64,000 nt of DNA from Novosphingobium capsulatum (GCA_015661825.1 DQVI01000244.1:1-64000), one strand, 5' to 3'; numbered from the stretch's first letter, positions 44,200 to 54,189 are shown. Numbers and translations: made by a program. Notes: generated by a model from the sequence alone, not told the origin.

Positions 44200-44751
44200 A
44201 TGGCCCGCACTGTCGTTGTCTATCATTCCGGCTATGGTCACACCAAGGTCGTGGCCGAACACGTTGCCCGCGGCGCGCAAGGAACCCTCGTGGCGATCGA
44301 CGCCGAAGGCAACCTGACCGAAGACGAATGGGCGCTGGTCAACGAAGCCGACGCGATAATCTTCGGCACGCCCACCTACATGGGCAACGTGAGCTGGCAG
44401 TTCAAGAAATTCGCCGATGCCACCTCGAAGGCCTGGTTCACCCGCGCCTGGCAGGACAAGGTCTTCGGCGGCTTCACCAATTCGGCCAGCCCCAACGGCG
44501 ACAAGCAGGTCGCGATGATCACGCTCCAGACGCTCGCCTCGCAGCACGGCGGCATCTGGGTGAGCCTTGGCGTGCCTCCGTCGAACACAAAGGCGGCAAC
44601 GATTGCCGATCCCAACAATCTTGGCGGTTCGGTCGGGTTGCTCACCCGCGCTCCGGCTGATGCCTCGGTCGATGAAGTGCATTCGGGCGACCTTGTGACG
44701 GCGGAAACCTATGGCGCCCGCGTGGCGGCCATCGCGGCCCGTCTGGCTTGA
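44200..44751 (+). CDS. WrbA-like NAD(P)H:quinone oxidoreductase / flavodoxin-family protein
   Basis: The 183-residue protein has the flavodoxin FMN phosphate loop VVYHSGYGHTKVVAEHVARG, FGTPTYMGNVSWQFKKF and a C-terminal Rossmann-like fold. The family reduces quinones by two electrons and protects from semiquinone formation. Its ATG has an AAGGAGG site. Control by the divergent HxlR regulator is likely. A hairpin terminator follows. Confidence 0.92.
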   Translation: MARTVVVYHSGYGHTKVVAEHVARGAQGTLVAIDAEGNLTEDEWALVNEADAIIFGTPTYMGNVSWQFKKFADATSKAWFTRAWQDKVFGGFTNSASPNGDKQVAMITLQTLASQHGGIWVSLGVPPSNTKAATIADPNNLGGSVGLLTRAPADASVDEVHSGDLVTAETYGARVAAIAARLA

Positions 44752-44759
44752 TGAAAATC

Positions 44760-44789
44760 GATGCGGGGCCTGCGTGCTCCGCATCTTTT
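44760..44789 (+). terminator. Terminator after the flavoprotein gene
   Basis: GATGCGG pairs with CCGCATC, with additional inner pairs (GGC with GCT) and a short loop, followed by TTTTC. It lies just past the flavoprotein stop, between convergent genes. Confidence 0.6.
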
Positions 44790-44812
44790 CAATGGCATGG
44801 GTCGCGTTCTTG

Positions 44813-45709
44813 CTACGCCAGTGAAGCTCCTCTGGCCATCGCCTCGGGCAATTCGCGGCCCAGCAGGTCGATGAAATCGGCAACCTTGCGCGGCACGAGG
44901 CGGCGGCGCGGATGCAGCGCCCAGACCGGCTCCTCGGTGGCCCGGAAGGCTTCGAGCACGGGTTCGAGCAGGCCCGACGCAATCGCCTGCGCGGCATAGA
45001 AATCGGGCACCTGACAGATGCCCAGTCCGGCCAGCGCCGCCGAAGTGACTGCCGGGCCGTTGTTGCACCGCCAGCGTCCGCGCGGCTGATAGGTCGTTTC
45101 GGCAAGGTCGCGCCGGAACTGCCAGTGATCGGACGAGCCCATCAGGCAATCGTGGTGTTCGAGATCCTCGATGGTCTCCGGGCGCCCCATCCGGTCGAGA
45201 TAGGACGGCGCCGCGCAGGTCACGAGGTTGCGCCCGCCCAGACGGTGCGCCGCGAGGCGCAAATCCCCTTGCGCACCGGTGCGGATGGCCAGGTCGAAGC
45301 CTTCAGCCACGATGTCGACCACGCGGTTGCTGAAATCGAGGGTCACGTCGAGCGAGGGGTTGTCCATCGCATGGCGCAGCGCGAGCGGCGCGACGAAATG
45401 TTGGCCAAGCGCAGTCGGACAGGTTATCCTGAGGCTTCCGCGCAGGCCAAGGTCGCCGCTTGCGACCGCCAGTGCCGCATCGCGCTCGTCGATCAGGCGG
45501 CGCCCGCGTTCGGCCAGTTCGCGGCCCGCTGCCGTCAGCGCGACCTGCCGGGTCGTGCGGTGGAGCAGGGCGGTGCCGGTGCGGTGTTCGAGCGCGGCAA
45601 TGGCCCGGCTGACATGCGAGGTGGAGCGCCGCAGTTTGCGGGCAGCGGCCGCAAAAGTGCCGTTTTCGGCAATGGCAACGAGTTCTTCCAGACCCGCCCA
45701 GTCTGACAT
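44813..45709 (-). CDS. LysR-family regulator, divergent from formaldehyde dehydrogenase
   Basis: The 298-residue LysR protein has a helix-turn-helix at about residues 5-60 (LVAIAENGTFAAAARKLRRS, HVSRAIAALEHRTG) and an effector domain of the CrgA group. Its start MSDWAGLEEL is 101 bases from the divergent frmA-like gene, which it may control. The upstream in-frame codons reach into that spacer and were not used. Confidence 0.92.
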   Translation of the reverse strand: MSDWAGLEELVAIAENGTFAAAARKLRRSTSHVSRAIAALEHRTGTALLHRTTRQVALTAAGRELAERGRRLIDERDAALAVASGDLGLRGSLRITCPTALGQHFVAPLALRHAMDNPSLDVTLDFSNRVVDIVAEGFDLAIRTGAQGDLRLAAHRLGGRNLVTCAAPSYLDRMGRPETIEDLEHHDCLMGSSDHWQFRRDLAETTYQPRGRWRCNNGPAVTSAALAGLGICQVPDFYAAQAIASGLLEPVLEAFRATEEPVWALHPRRRLVPRKVADFIDLLGRELPEAMARGASLA

Positions 45710-45810
45710 GGCATTATCCCGGTGGTGCAATAAACTTTTGCACAAATGCGCTCTTTGTGCCCGCCATGCAATGATGTAGGCCAAGCCCCTCGATAAGGAG
45801 GAATTCCCGG

Positions 45811-46923
45811 ATGAAGACCCGTGCCGCCGTGGCCTTTGAGGCCAAGAAACCGCTGGAAATCGTCGAGCTCGATCTCGAAGGCCCCAAGGCGGGCGAGGTT
45901 CTGGTGGAAATCATGGCCACCGGCGTCTGCCACACCGATGCCTATACGCTCGACGGGCTCGACAGCGAGGGGCTGTTCCCTTCGGTGCTCGGCCATGAAG
46001 GCGCCGGGATCGTGCGCGAAGTGGGGCCGGGCGTGACCAGCGTGAAGCCGGGCGACCACGTGATCCCGCTTTACACCCCCGAATGCCGCCAGTGCAAATC
46101 GTGCCTCTCGGGCAAGACCAACCTGTGCACCGCGATCCGCGCCACGCAGGGCAAGGGCCTGATGCCCGATGGCACCACGCGCTTTTCCTACAAGGGCCAG
46201 CCGATCTTCCACTACATGGGCTGCTCGACGTTCTCGAACTTCACGGTCCTTCCCGAAATCGCGGTCGCCAAGATCCGTGAAGACGCCCCGTTCCAGTCGA
46301 GCTGCTACATCGGCTGCGGCGTGACGACGGGCGTTGGCGCGGTGATCAACACCGCCAAAGTGCAGGTCGGCGACAATGTCGTGATCTTCGGTCTGGGCGG
46401 TATCGGCCTCAACGTGATCCAGGGCGCGCGTCTGGCTGGCGCCAACAAGATCATCGGTGTCGACCTCAATCCTGACCGCGAGGAATGGGGCCGCCGCTTC
46501 GGCATGACCGACTTCCTCAATTCCAAGGGGCTGAGCCGCGAGGAAACCGTCGCAAAGATCGTCGAGATGACCGATGGCGGCGCGGACTACACGTTCGATG
46601 CGACCGGCAACACCGAAGTGATGCGCACCGCGCTCGAAGCCTGCCATCGTGGCTGGGGCACCAGCATCATCATCGGCGTGGCGGAAGCGGGCAAGACCAT
46701 CGAGACCCGTCCGTTCCAGCTGGTGACGGGCCGCAACTGGCGCGGCACGGCCTTCGGCGGCGCCAAGGGCCGCACCGACGTGCCCAAGATCGTCGACATG
46801 TACATGCAGGGCAAGATCGAGATCGACCCGATGATCACCCACGTCATGGGCCTCGAAGAGATCAACACCGCATTCGACCTGATGCACGCGGGCAAGTCGA
46901 TCCGCAGTGTCGTGGTGTTCTGA
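45811..46923 (+). CDS. frmA: S-(hydroxymethyl)glutathione dehydrogenase / class III alcohol dehydrogenase
   Basis: The 370-residue zinc enzyme oxidises the glutathione adduct of formaldehyde and also acts in S-nitrosoglutathione reduction. Visible are the catalytic zinc ligands ([18 protein letters not shown]), the structural-zinc cysteines [15 protein letters not shown], and NAD-binding [15 protein letters not shown]. Length is typical. AAGGAGGA precedes the ATG. No esterase (frmB/fghA) follows; it must lie elsewhere. Confidence 0.96.
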   Translation: MKTRAAVAFEAKKPLEIVELDLEGPKAGEVLVEIMATGVCHTDAYTLDGLDSEGLFPSVLGHEGAGIVREVGPGVTSVKPGDHVIPLYTPECRQCKSCLSGKTNLCTAIRATQGKGLMPDGTTRFSYKGQPIFHYMGCSTFSNFTVLPEIAVAKIREDAPFQSSCYIGCGVTTGVGAVINTAKVQVGDNVVIFGLGGIGLNVIQGARLAGANKIIGVDLNPDREEWGRRFGMTDFLNSKGLSREETVAKIVEMTDGGADYTFDATGNTEVMRTALEACHRGWGTSIIIGVAEAGKTIETRPFQLVTGRNWRGTAFGGAKGRTDVPKIVDMYMQGKIEIDPMITHVMGLEEINTAFDLMHAGKSIRSVVVF

Positions 46924-46976
46924 TCCGGTCTTGAGGGGCAGGCTCAGGTTCGCCTCTCACGGCCTTGAATGCCCAT

Positions 46977-47017
46977 AAAAAGGGGGCCGCGCGATGCACT
47001 CGCGCGGCCCCTTTTTT
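46977..47017. terminator. Bidirectional intrinsic terminator between frmA and putA
   Basis: A long perfect stem (AAAAAGGGGG CCGCGCGA with its complement, 17 bp including one G:T pair) with a 5-base loop has an A run on the left and six T on the right, so it works on both strands. It serves the convergent frmA and putA genes. Confidence 0.92.
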
Positions 47018-47031
47018 GTACGCTTTCCCGC

Positions 47032-50000
47032 TTATACCATGGCCATCAGGCTGGCATTGCCGCCAGCGGCCGTGGTGTTGATCGAAACGCTCACTTCCTC
47101 GACCAGCAGGTCGAGCGGATAGCTTCCGTCCTCCGGATCGGCGGCATGGAGCGCCACGATCATGCCTTCACGGTCGGCCAGTGCCTGCGCCACGGCCTGC
47201 GCAGGCGCGCCGGTTTCCTCGACGAGGGCGGCGGCCAGGATCTGGGGCCGTCCGGGGCGGGCCCAGATCACGCGGTCGGCCAGCGTCCTGGACCACTCGG
47301 CAGGGGCTTTGTTCAGCAGAGCATTGGGGGCCAGAGGCGCGCCGGACATGACGACGGCGCTGTTGCCGGTGGCCAGAACCGCGCCGAGCTGACGCCAGAA
47401 CCCGGCCTCGCTCGCCGCATGGAGGGCAATGGCCCCGCGCGGCGCGATGCGGTAGCGGTTGCTTTCGCCCACGGGGCCCGCCAGTTCGATCTCCACGCCC
47501 AGCTTCGAGGCTGCCATTGCCGCGCGGACGGCAAGGGCCGCCTTCCGGTCGCCCTTGTGGTCGAGCCAGTCGGCCAGATCGGCGGCGGCAAGATCACCCT
47601 TGGTGGCCACGCCCTTGAACACGGCCGGAACGCCCGCCCGCCCGCGCACGAGGCGCGAGAGGTAGAGCGGCCCGCCCGCCTTGGGCCCGGTGCCCGAAAG
47701 GCCGCGCCCGCCAAAGGGCTGGACCCCGACCACCGCGCCGATGGTGTTGCGGTTGACGTAGAGATTGCCCGCGTCGATCGCCCCGGTCACGCGCTCGACC
47801 GTTTCGTCGAGGCGGGTGTGCAGGCCAAACGTCAGGCCATAGCCGGTGGCGTTGACCGCCGCGATCACCTGTTCGAGATCGCGGGCGGCATAGCGGACGA
47901 CATGGAGCACCGGCCCGAAGACCTCGCGCCCGAGCGCGTCGATGCCCGGCACTTCGATCAGCGTGGGGGCGACGAAAGTTCCGGCCTGCGCAGCCTCGGG
48001 CAGCGCCACGCGATGGACGCGGAAACCCCGTGCGGCCATCGCCGCGACATGGGCCTCGATCACGCCTTGCGCCTTGGCGGTGATCACCGGGCCGACATCG
48101 GTTGCCAGTTGCACCGGGTTGCCCAGCGCGAGTTCGGCCATCGCGCCCTTGAGCATGGTCAGCGTGCGGTCGGCCACGTCGTCCTGAAGGCAAAGCACGC
48201 GCAGCGCCGAACAGCGCTGGCCCGCGCTGTCGAAGGCCGAAGCGATCACGTCGCCCACGACCTGCTCGGCCAGCGCCGAAGAGTCGACGATCATGGCGTT
48301 CTGCCCGCCGGTTTCGGCGATCAGCGGGATCGGGCGGCCTTGCGCATCGCTGCGGCTTGCCAGCGTGCGCTGGATGATCCGCGCCACTTGCGTCGAGCCG
48401 GTGAACATCACGCCTGCCACGCCCTCGGCCTCGACCAGCGCGGCGCCGATCGCGCCATCGCCGGGCACGAAGACGAGCGCCGATGCCGGAATGCCCGCAT
48501 CGTGGAACAGGCCGACCATGACCGCGGCGATCAGCGGGGTTTCCTGCGCGGGCTTGGCCAGCACCGGGTTCCCCGCGACGAGGGCGGCGGCGATCTGCCC
48601 GGCGAAGATCGCCAGCGGGAAGTTCCACGGCGAGATGCACACGACCGGCCCGAGCGGAGCAGTGCCTTCAAGGGTTTCGCGGGCCTGCGCGGCATAATAG
48701 CGCAGGAAATCGACCGCTTCGCGCACTTCGCCCACGGCATTGGCGGCGGTCTTGCCCGCCTCGCGGATGATCAGGCCGAGAAGCTGGCTTCCGCGTGCTT
48801 CGAGCAGGTCTGCGGCGCGTTGGAGCATGGCTGTCCGCTCGCCCACGGGAACTTGCGCCCAGGCCTCCGCACCTTCGCGGGCAAGGGTAACGGCTCCGGC
48901 GGCTTCCTCGCGCGTCATCGGCCAGACCGTGCCCACGATGTCGGCATGGTCGGCGGGGTTGCGCACGGGCTCGCCCTCACGCCCGCTCGTACCCGCTTTC
49001 CAATCGGTCTGGGCGCTGGCGGTGAGCAGGGGAGCAAGGCCATCGAGCACGGCTTCATCGGCCAGATCGAGCCCCTTCGAATTGGCGCGGCTGCCATAGA
49101 GCGCGCCGGGCAGGGCGACCGCCGGATGGGGCGCGCCCGGATCGGCGCTGGCCACGACTTTGGCGACAGGATCGGCCACCAGCTCGGACACCGCCACATC
49201 CGGGTCGCCGATGCGGTTGACGAACGAGGAATTGGCCCCGTTTTCGAGCAGGCGGCGGACCAGATAGGCCAGAAGCGTCTCGTGCGTGCCCACCGGGGCA
49301 TAGACGCGGCACGGGCGATTGAGCTTGGCGGCGCCCACGACCTGATCATAGAGCCCTTCGCCCATGCCATGGAGGCACTGGAATTCGTAGTCACCGACCT
49401 TGAAGTCGGGCCCGGCCAGATGGAGCACGGTCGCCAGCGACTGGGCATTGTGGGTGGCGAACTGGGGGAACACCACGTCGCGCGCGGCCAGCAGCTTGCG
49501 GGCACAGGCGACATAGGCGATGTCGGTGTGAACCTTTTGGGTATAGACCGGGAAATCGGCGAGGCCATCGACTTGCGCACGCTTGATCTCGGCATCCCAA
49601 TAGGCGCCCTTGACGAGGCGGACCATGATCCGCCGCCCGCTGCGGCGCGCGAGGTCGATGATCCAGTCGATCACGAACGGGCACCGCTTCTGATAGGCCT
49701 GAACCACGAAGCCAAGCCCGTCCCAGCCCGCCAGATCGGGATCGAGCGCGAGCATTTCGAGCAGGTCGAGCGAGAGTTCGAGGCGGTCGGCTTCTTCGGC
49801 GTCGATATTGAGGCCGATGTCGTGGGCGCGAGCCATCAGGCACAGCGCCTTGACGCGGGGCAGCAGTTCGGCCTTCACCCGATCGACCTTGGCCCGGAAA
49901 TAGCGCGGGTGGAGCGCGGAAAGCTTGATCGAGATCCCCGGCCCGGCATAGATCCCGCGCCCGGCCGAAGCCCGCCCGATGGCCGCGATGGCGTCTTCGT

Positions 50001-50685
50001 AGGAGGCATTGTAGCGGTCGGCGTCCTCCGCCGTCATCGCCGCTTCGCCCAGCATGTCGTAGGAAAAGGCAAAGCCGACCGCCTCGCGCGGGGCGGCATT
50101 GGCAAGGGCGAGGTCGATGGTCTCGCCGGTCACGAACTGCTCGCCCATCATCCGCATCGCCGCATCGACCGCGCGGCGGATCACCGGTTCGCCCAGACGG
50201 CCCAGCAAGCGGGTCAGGCCAGCGCCGAGCCCGGCCTCGTCGTGTGCGCTGACCAGCTTGCCGGTAACCAGCAGCCCCCACGAGGCTGCATTGACAAAGA
50301 CCGGACGGTCCTTGCCCAGATGGCCGCGCCAGTCGCCATGGGCGATCTTGTCGCGGATCAGCGCGTCGCGCGTGGCCATGTCAGGAATGCGCAGCAGGGC
50401 CTCGGCCAGACACATCAGCGCCACGCCTTCGGGGCTGGAAAGCGCATATTCCTGCACAAGGGCCTGCACCGCGCCGGGCCGCGCGCCCGCGCGCAGCGCC
50501 TCGATCAGCTTGGTGGCCGTGGCGGCAATGGGCCGGGCCAGTTCGGCAGGCACTTGCGCCTGGGGCACGAGCGCGGCGAGGCAGGTGCGCTCGTCGCGGC
50601 GCATGGCGGCGGTGATCGCCTGACGCAGGGGGGAGTGCCCGGCAAGCGGGGCCGTGAAGCGGGCGAAGGGCGCGGTGTGATCCAT
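47032..50685 (-). CDS. putA: Bifunctional proline dehydrogenase / glutamate-semialdehyde dehydrogenase PutA
   Basis: The 1217-residue enzyme oxidises proline to glutamate. The proline dehydrogenase barrel is at about residues 170-480 (ISIKLSALHPRY, RLVKGAYWDAEIK). The aldehyde dehydrogenase domain is at about 545-1010 with nucleophile Cys825 in AGQRCSAL. The C-terminal part (to 1217) is the extra domain of long PutA forms. The N-terminal ribbon-helix-helix of trifunctional PutA is absent, so this form does not repress its own gene. It converges on frmA with a shared terminator. Confidence 0.96.
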   Translation of the reverse strand: MDHTAPFARFTAPLAGHSPLRQAITAAMRRDERTCLAALVPQAQVPAELARPIAATATKLIEALRAGARPGAVQALVQEYALSSPEGVALMCLAEALLRIPDMATRDALIRDKIAHGDWRGHLGKDRPVFVNAASWGLLVTGKLVSAHDEAGLGAGLTRLLGRLGEPVIRRAVDAAMRMMGEQFVTGETIDLALANAAPREAVGFAFSYDMLGEAAMTAEDADRYNASYEDAIAAIGRASAGRGIYAGPGISIKLSALHPRYFRAKVDRVKAELLPRVKALCLMARAHDIGLNIDAEEADRLELSLDLLEMLALDPDLAGWDGLGFVVQAYQKRCPFVIDWIIDLARRSGRRIMVRLVKGAYWDAEIKRAQVDGLADFPVYTQKVHTDIAYVACARKLLAARDVVFPQFATHNAQSLATVLHLAGPDFKVGDYEFQCLHGMGEGLYDQVVGAAKLNRPCRVYAPVGTHETLLAYLVRRLLENGANSSFVNRIGDPDVAVSELVADPVAKVVASADPGAPHPAVALPGALYGSRANSKGLDLADEAVLDGLAPLLTASAQTDWKAGTSGREGEPVRNPADHADIVGTVWPMTREEAAGAVTLAREGAEAWAQVPVGERTAMLQRAADLLEARGSQLLGLIIREAGKTAANAVGEVREAVDFLRYYAAQARETLEGTAPLGPVVCISPWNFPLAIFAGQIAAALVAGNPVLAKPAQETPLIAAVMVGLFHDAGIPASALVFVPGDGAIGAALVEAEGVAGVMFTGSTQVARIIQRTLASRSDAQGRPIPLIAETGGQNAMIVDSSALAEQVVGDVIASAFDSAGQRCSALRVLCLQDDVADRTLTMLKGAMAELALGNPVQLATDVGPVITAKAQGVIEAHVAAMAARGFRVHRVALPEAAQAGTFVAPTLIEVPGIDALGREVFGPVLHVVRYAARDLEQVIAAVNATGYGLTFGLHTRLDETVERVTGAIDAGNLYVNRNTIGAVVGVQPFGGRGLSGTGPKAGGPLYLSRLVRGRAGVPAVFKGVATKGDLAAADLADWLDHKGDRKAALAVRAAMAASKLGVEIELAGPVGESNRYRIAPRGAIALHAASEAGFWRQLGAVLATGNSAVVMSGAPLAPNALLNKAPAEWSRTLADRVIWARPGRPQILAAALVEETGAPAQAVAQALADREGMIVALHAADPEDGSYPLDLLVEEVSVSINTTAAGGNASLMAMV

Positions 50686-50786
50686 GGGTCGATGCTATCA
50701 CGCAAGTCATAGGCCGTTCGGGCGATTTGAGGCCATTTCCAGACCAATCGGACTGATTTTTCACCCTGCGACAGGCCATGCCCGCG

Positions 50787-51548
50787 TCAATCCGCGCCTC
50801 CCGCGCCGAAACGGACCTGCACCTCGAAATGCAGTGGCACCGCTACGTCGTGCGCGGGCGGCAGGGGAAACGGCGCGGCCCGTCGCAGTGCCACGACAGC
50901 GGCCCGATCCAGCATGGCCACGCCGCTGGGCCCCACGACCGCAACGCTTGCCAGATGCCCGCGATCATCGAGATCGAAGCGGAGGGTGACGCGCCCGTCG
51001 ATGGTAATCCCCGCCGGGCGACAGGCCATGATCCGCGCCCACACCTTGTGTACGTAATCGGCCGGAAGCGCCGCCCTGTCAGCTTTCTGGCTGGCCTTGG
51101 CCGGCTCGCCAGCCGGGGCACGGGGCGCGATGGGCGCCAGCGCCGGAAGCGATGCGATGGCCGGGGGAGCAATGGGCTCTGTCCGCAGCGAGGGCGCGGG
51201 GGTGCCGGTTGGGCCCGGAGGAGGGGAAACCTTCGGCAGTCCGGGCGCATGAGCCGCAGGCTGGGCTTGCAAAGGCGCCTTGCGCAAGGATCGGGCCGCA
51301 CGGGGCGCTTCATGGGGGAGAGGACGGGGCGCGGACAGCGTGAAGACCGCCAGTTGCTCTGCCTGCCTGTTCTGGAGTGGCCTGCTCGGGTTCTCCCCGC
51401 AGGCCAGCACTACGCCCAGCACGGCGCCATGCGCCAGCAGGCTGGCCGCAATTCCGGCCAGCCTGCGGCGCAAAAGGGGCCCGGCCGCATCGCCGCGACC
51501 GGGCCCCTTGGGCACAAGACCCTCAGAAACGACGCGAAAGGCCGACAT
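50787..51548 (-). CDS. TonB-family energy transducer of the copper module
   Basis: The 253-residue protein has one N-terminal membrane segment (LAGIAASLLAHGAVLGVVLAC), a Pro/Ala-rich periplasmic linker (about residues 80-165) and a C-terminal TonB fold (ITIDGRVTLRFDLDDRGHLA, AVVALRRAAPFPLPP). Its start lies within the last codons of the receptor gene (26-base overlap), so it is probably dedicated to that receptor. Alternative Met codons allow five more residues. Confidence 0.88.
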   Translation of the reverse strand: MSAFRVVSEGLVPKGPGRGDAAGPLLRRRLAGIAASLLAHGAVLGVVLACGENPSRPLQNRQAEQLAVFTLSAPRPLPHEAPRAARSLRKAPLQAQPAAHAPGLPKVSPPPGPTGTPAPSLRTEPIAPPAIASLPALAPIAPRAPAGEPAKASQKADRAALPADYVHKVWARIMACRPAGITIDGRVTLRFDLDDRGHLASVAVVGPSGVAMLDRAAVVALRRAAPFPLPPAHDVAVPLHFEVQVRFGAGGAD

Positions 51549-53685
51549 TGACCGACCGTCCACGCCCGGCCACAGGCCGCAGGTCCGTGCGCCCGCTGGC
51601 CTTGTAGTCGCCCAGCGAGAGGCCGCCGAGCGGCAGGAAATAGCCCTTGTCGAGCAGGTTCTCGATATCGATGCTCAGGCGCCATGCCTTCCACTGATAG
51701 GCCGTGCGCAAGTTCACCAGCGCATAGGCCGCCGTCGTCGGTTCGTTGCGGGCGGTATCGACACGGGTCTTGCTGTCTACCCAGTTGACCTCGACCGCGC
51801 CGCTGAAGCTGCCCACTTCGTGGCGGACGCTTGCCAGAATGTTGAGCGGCATCTGGTGATAGAGCGGGGTATGGTCCGTCAGGTTCTGGCCGTGGACCCA
51901 CGAGAGCGTGGCGTTCAGGCGTGTCTGGCCCAGTCCCCCGCCATTCCAGAGCGTCGCCTCGCCCGACACATCCAGACCGTAGAACGCGGCCTCTTCGTTG
52001 GTGAACTGCAACTGGTTGAAACGTCCCAGCGACTTGACGAAGCGGGCGTCAACATAATCGTTCACATGGGTGTAGTAGGGCGCCAGCTTGACGAACCAGC
52101 CCTGCTTGTCGCTGCCAGAAACGCCGCGAACCCCGCTGAGCGCGCCATGGCCGGAAACCGTCACCGACCCGCTTACCGTGTCGGCACGTTCGGGTCGCAG
52201 GTTCAGGTTGCCGAAATAGCCGTTGCCATCGCCATACCAGCCGATCATCTGGCTCGACATCGTGCCCTGACCCCAGGTGTAAAGCTCGTAGAGGTTGGGC
52301 GCGCGGGTCTTGTGGGCATAGCCCAGATCGAGCACCACGCCCGCTGTCGGGGTATAGCGCCCGATCAGCGACCCGCTCCAGTCGTTGAAATGGCGCTTGT
52401 GGCTGGCCGCGTTGAAGGCCTGCGCGGCCATGGCATCGGCCATGTTCATCATGCTGGTCGAATAGGGGCTGACATTGCCGGTATTCATGTTCACCCGGTC
52501 ATAGCGTCCGCCCGCCGTCAGGACGAAACGGTCGCCCCAGTGCTGTTCGGCCTCGATATAGCCGGCAATCCGCTCGCGTTGGCCATTGTTGATGTTGCGG
52601 TAGGTGCTTGGCCCCATCATCATGCTGCCCGCGACCGGCGGCCACCAGTCGTCCATGTGCTCGTTGCGATATTCGTTGCCCAGGCGCAGCATCGTGCCCG
52701 CCGATACCGGCAGCTCCACCGCCAGCGTATAGCCGCCCGAGCGCACCCGCGTGTTCATCGGCATGCCGCCATCGGCCACGCCGCCCTTGTCGGCCAGAAA
52801 GTTCATTTCGTGGTCGGTCGCGCGATAATCGGCCTTCAGGTCCACCGTGCCCCAGGCAAAGCTGCCCAGATAATGCCCGTTCAGGAACCACGAATTGTTC
52901 CCCGTCATGTCCATGAACTGATTGGGAAAGCCTTCGTAAGCCGAATGGTGGTAGCCGCCTGCCAGCTCGACAAGGCCAATGTCGCCCTGCCATGCCAGCG
53001 CCAGCTTGTGGTCGGTCTTGGCATATTGGGTGGAATGGACCGTGCCCAGATCGCCACCGGCCCCATAGTTGCCGGCCTTGGTATAGCTGCCGGTATAAGT
53101 GGCCGACAGATGCTCGCCCGCAACCGTCAGCGACAGTCCGGTGCCGAAACCGTCATCGTTGCTGCGGTAATAACCCTGAACCTCGCCCGTCACCAACAGG
53201 TGGCCACTGGTCGAAAAACGAGGTGGCGCGCTCTTTACCGAAATCACCCCGCCGATGGCATCGCCCCCGGCACTGACCGGAGAAACACCGGTGATGACAT
53301 CGATGCTGCCGACCGTCTGGGGATCGGTATAGCTGAGCGGCGGGTTCATGTCGTTGGGGCAGGCCACGTCGACGGGGTGACCATCGACCAGCACGGTCAG
53401 GCGCTGCTCGTTCATCCCGCGAATGGCAGGCATCGTCGAGAAACCGCCGCCCGTATTGCCCGAAACACCCGGCACACGGGCCAGGATCGCGGCGGTGTCG
53501 CTGGTCGAGGAGGCCAGAGCGCGGATATCCTGACGGGTGAGCGTCGTGGTGCCCGTCGCGGCTGATGTCATATCGGTATCGACATCAACGTCGGGCAGGA
53601 CGGTGGTGTCCTGCCCGGCCATCTGGGCCAGGGCCGGCATGGGCACGCCTGCCAGCAGGGCGAGCGTAAAACGCGTGGTTTTCAT
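51523..53685 (-). CDS. OprC/NosA-like copper TonB-dependent receptor
   Basis: The 720-residue outer-membrane receptor has a signal peptide (LALLAGVPMPALAQ), the plug domain (ILARVPGVSG, IRGMNEQRLTVLVDGHPVD) and a barrel ending in SVNVGLSRRF. Two copper-site signatures of OprC are found: a CxxxM motif (Cys109, Met113 in ACPNDMNPP) and an HxM motif (His292, Met294 in DHEMNF). Met and His are frequent elsewhere. It probably imports copper for cuproenzymes. A DUF2946 gene precedes it and a TonB gene overlaps its end. Confidence 0.9.
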   Translation of the reverse strand: MKTTRFTLALLAGVPMPALAQMAGQDTTVLPDVDVDTDMTSAATGTTTLTRQDIRALASSTSDTAAILARVPGVSGNTGGGFSTMPAIRGMNEQRLTVLVDGHPVDVACPNDMNPPLSYTDPQTVGSIDVITGVSPVSAGGDAIGGVISVKSAPPRFSTSGHLLVTGEVQGYYRSNDDGFGTGLSLTVAGEHLSATYTGSYTKAGNYGAGGDLGTVHSTQYAKTDHKLALAWQGDIGLVELAGGYHHSAYEGFPNQFMDMTGNNSWFLNGHYLGSFAWGTVDLKADYRATDHEMNFLADKGGVADGGMPMNTRVRSGGYTLAVELPVSAGTMLRLGNEYRNEHMDDWWPPVAGSMMMGPSTYRNINNGQRERIAGYIEAEQHWGDRFVLTAGGRYDRVNMNTGNVSPYSTSMMNMADAMAAQAFNAASHKRHFNDWSGSLIGRYTPTAGVVLDLGYAHKTRAPNLYELYTWGQGTMSSQMIGWYGDGNGYFGNLNLRPERADTVSGSVTVSGHGALSGVRGVSGSDKQGWFVKLAPYYTHVNDYVDARFVKSLGRFNQLQFTNEEAAFYGLDVSGEATLWNGGGLGQTRLNATLSWVHGQNLTDHTPLYHQMPLNILASVRHEVGSFSGAVEVNWVDSKTRVDTARNEPTTAAYALVNLRTAYQWKAWRLSIDIENLLDKGYFLPLGGLSLGDYKASGRTDLRPVAGRGRSVNVGLSRRF

Positions 53686-53787
53686 CGGAAATTCCTGAAT
53701 ACTGGGCGCGAGCGTCCGCTTGCGAGGCTCGCGCATTCACAAGGATCGTCAGGCCTCAAGCCTGCCGGTCACGGGTTTTGCGAGGTA

Positions 53788-54189
53788 TCAGGAGAAGGCG
53801 GGTGGCGCCCGCAAGGGAGGGCGCAGGCGCGCAGGACGCGCCGGACTGCCCCCGGTGGCCCGTGACAGGGCCAGCACCATGACGAACAGCAAGGCCGCCA
53901 GCAGCAAGACCGCATCCGCCCCGCCCAGCAACGGCATGGCATGAGCGGCAAACGGGCAGGGCGTGTGGTGATCCTGTCCGTCGGGATGAGACGTGGGGCG
54001 ATCGGGCACGAGGATATTCTGAACATGATCGAGACCGCTGGCATCCGCGCAGATCTCGACCGTCAGGACATGTCCCGAAGCGACCGGCATGAAACCCTGA
54101 GGCACCAGCATGCGCACGGCAAGTGCCGAGACGACCAGCGCGAAAGCCAGCCAATGCCTGTTCAGGCACCAGTTGCGCAACATACCCAT
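53788..54189 (-). CDS. DUF2946 family small membrane-associated protein
   Basis: The 133-residue protein has an N-terminal membrane segment (HWLAFALVVSALAVRMLVPQGFMPV), a His/Cys-containing middle (DGQDHHTPCPFAAHAMP) and a second membrane segment (AVLLLAALLFVMVLAL). This is the DUF2946 pattern, found beside copper receptors and other copper genes in proteobacteria. It is the first gene of the three-gene copper module; its exact role is unknown. Confidence 0.85.
   Translation of the reverse strand: MGMLRNWCLNRHWLAFALVVSALAVRMLVPQGFMPVASGHVLTVEICADASGLDHVQNILVPDRPTSHPDGQDHHTPCPFAAHAMPLLGGADAVLLLAALLFVMVLALSRATGGSPARPARLRPPLRAPPAFS

Noticed and set aside
47032-50685. Trifunctional PutA with a DNA-binding domain
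   Set aside because: The N-terminus shows no ribbon-helix-helix pattern, so it was called bifunctional.
46969-50712. A 1247-codon plus-strand open frame opposite putA
   Set aside because: Shadow of PutA; it also runs through the bidirectional terminator at its start.
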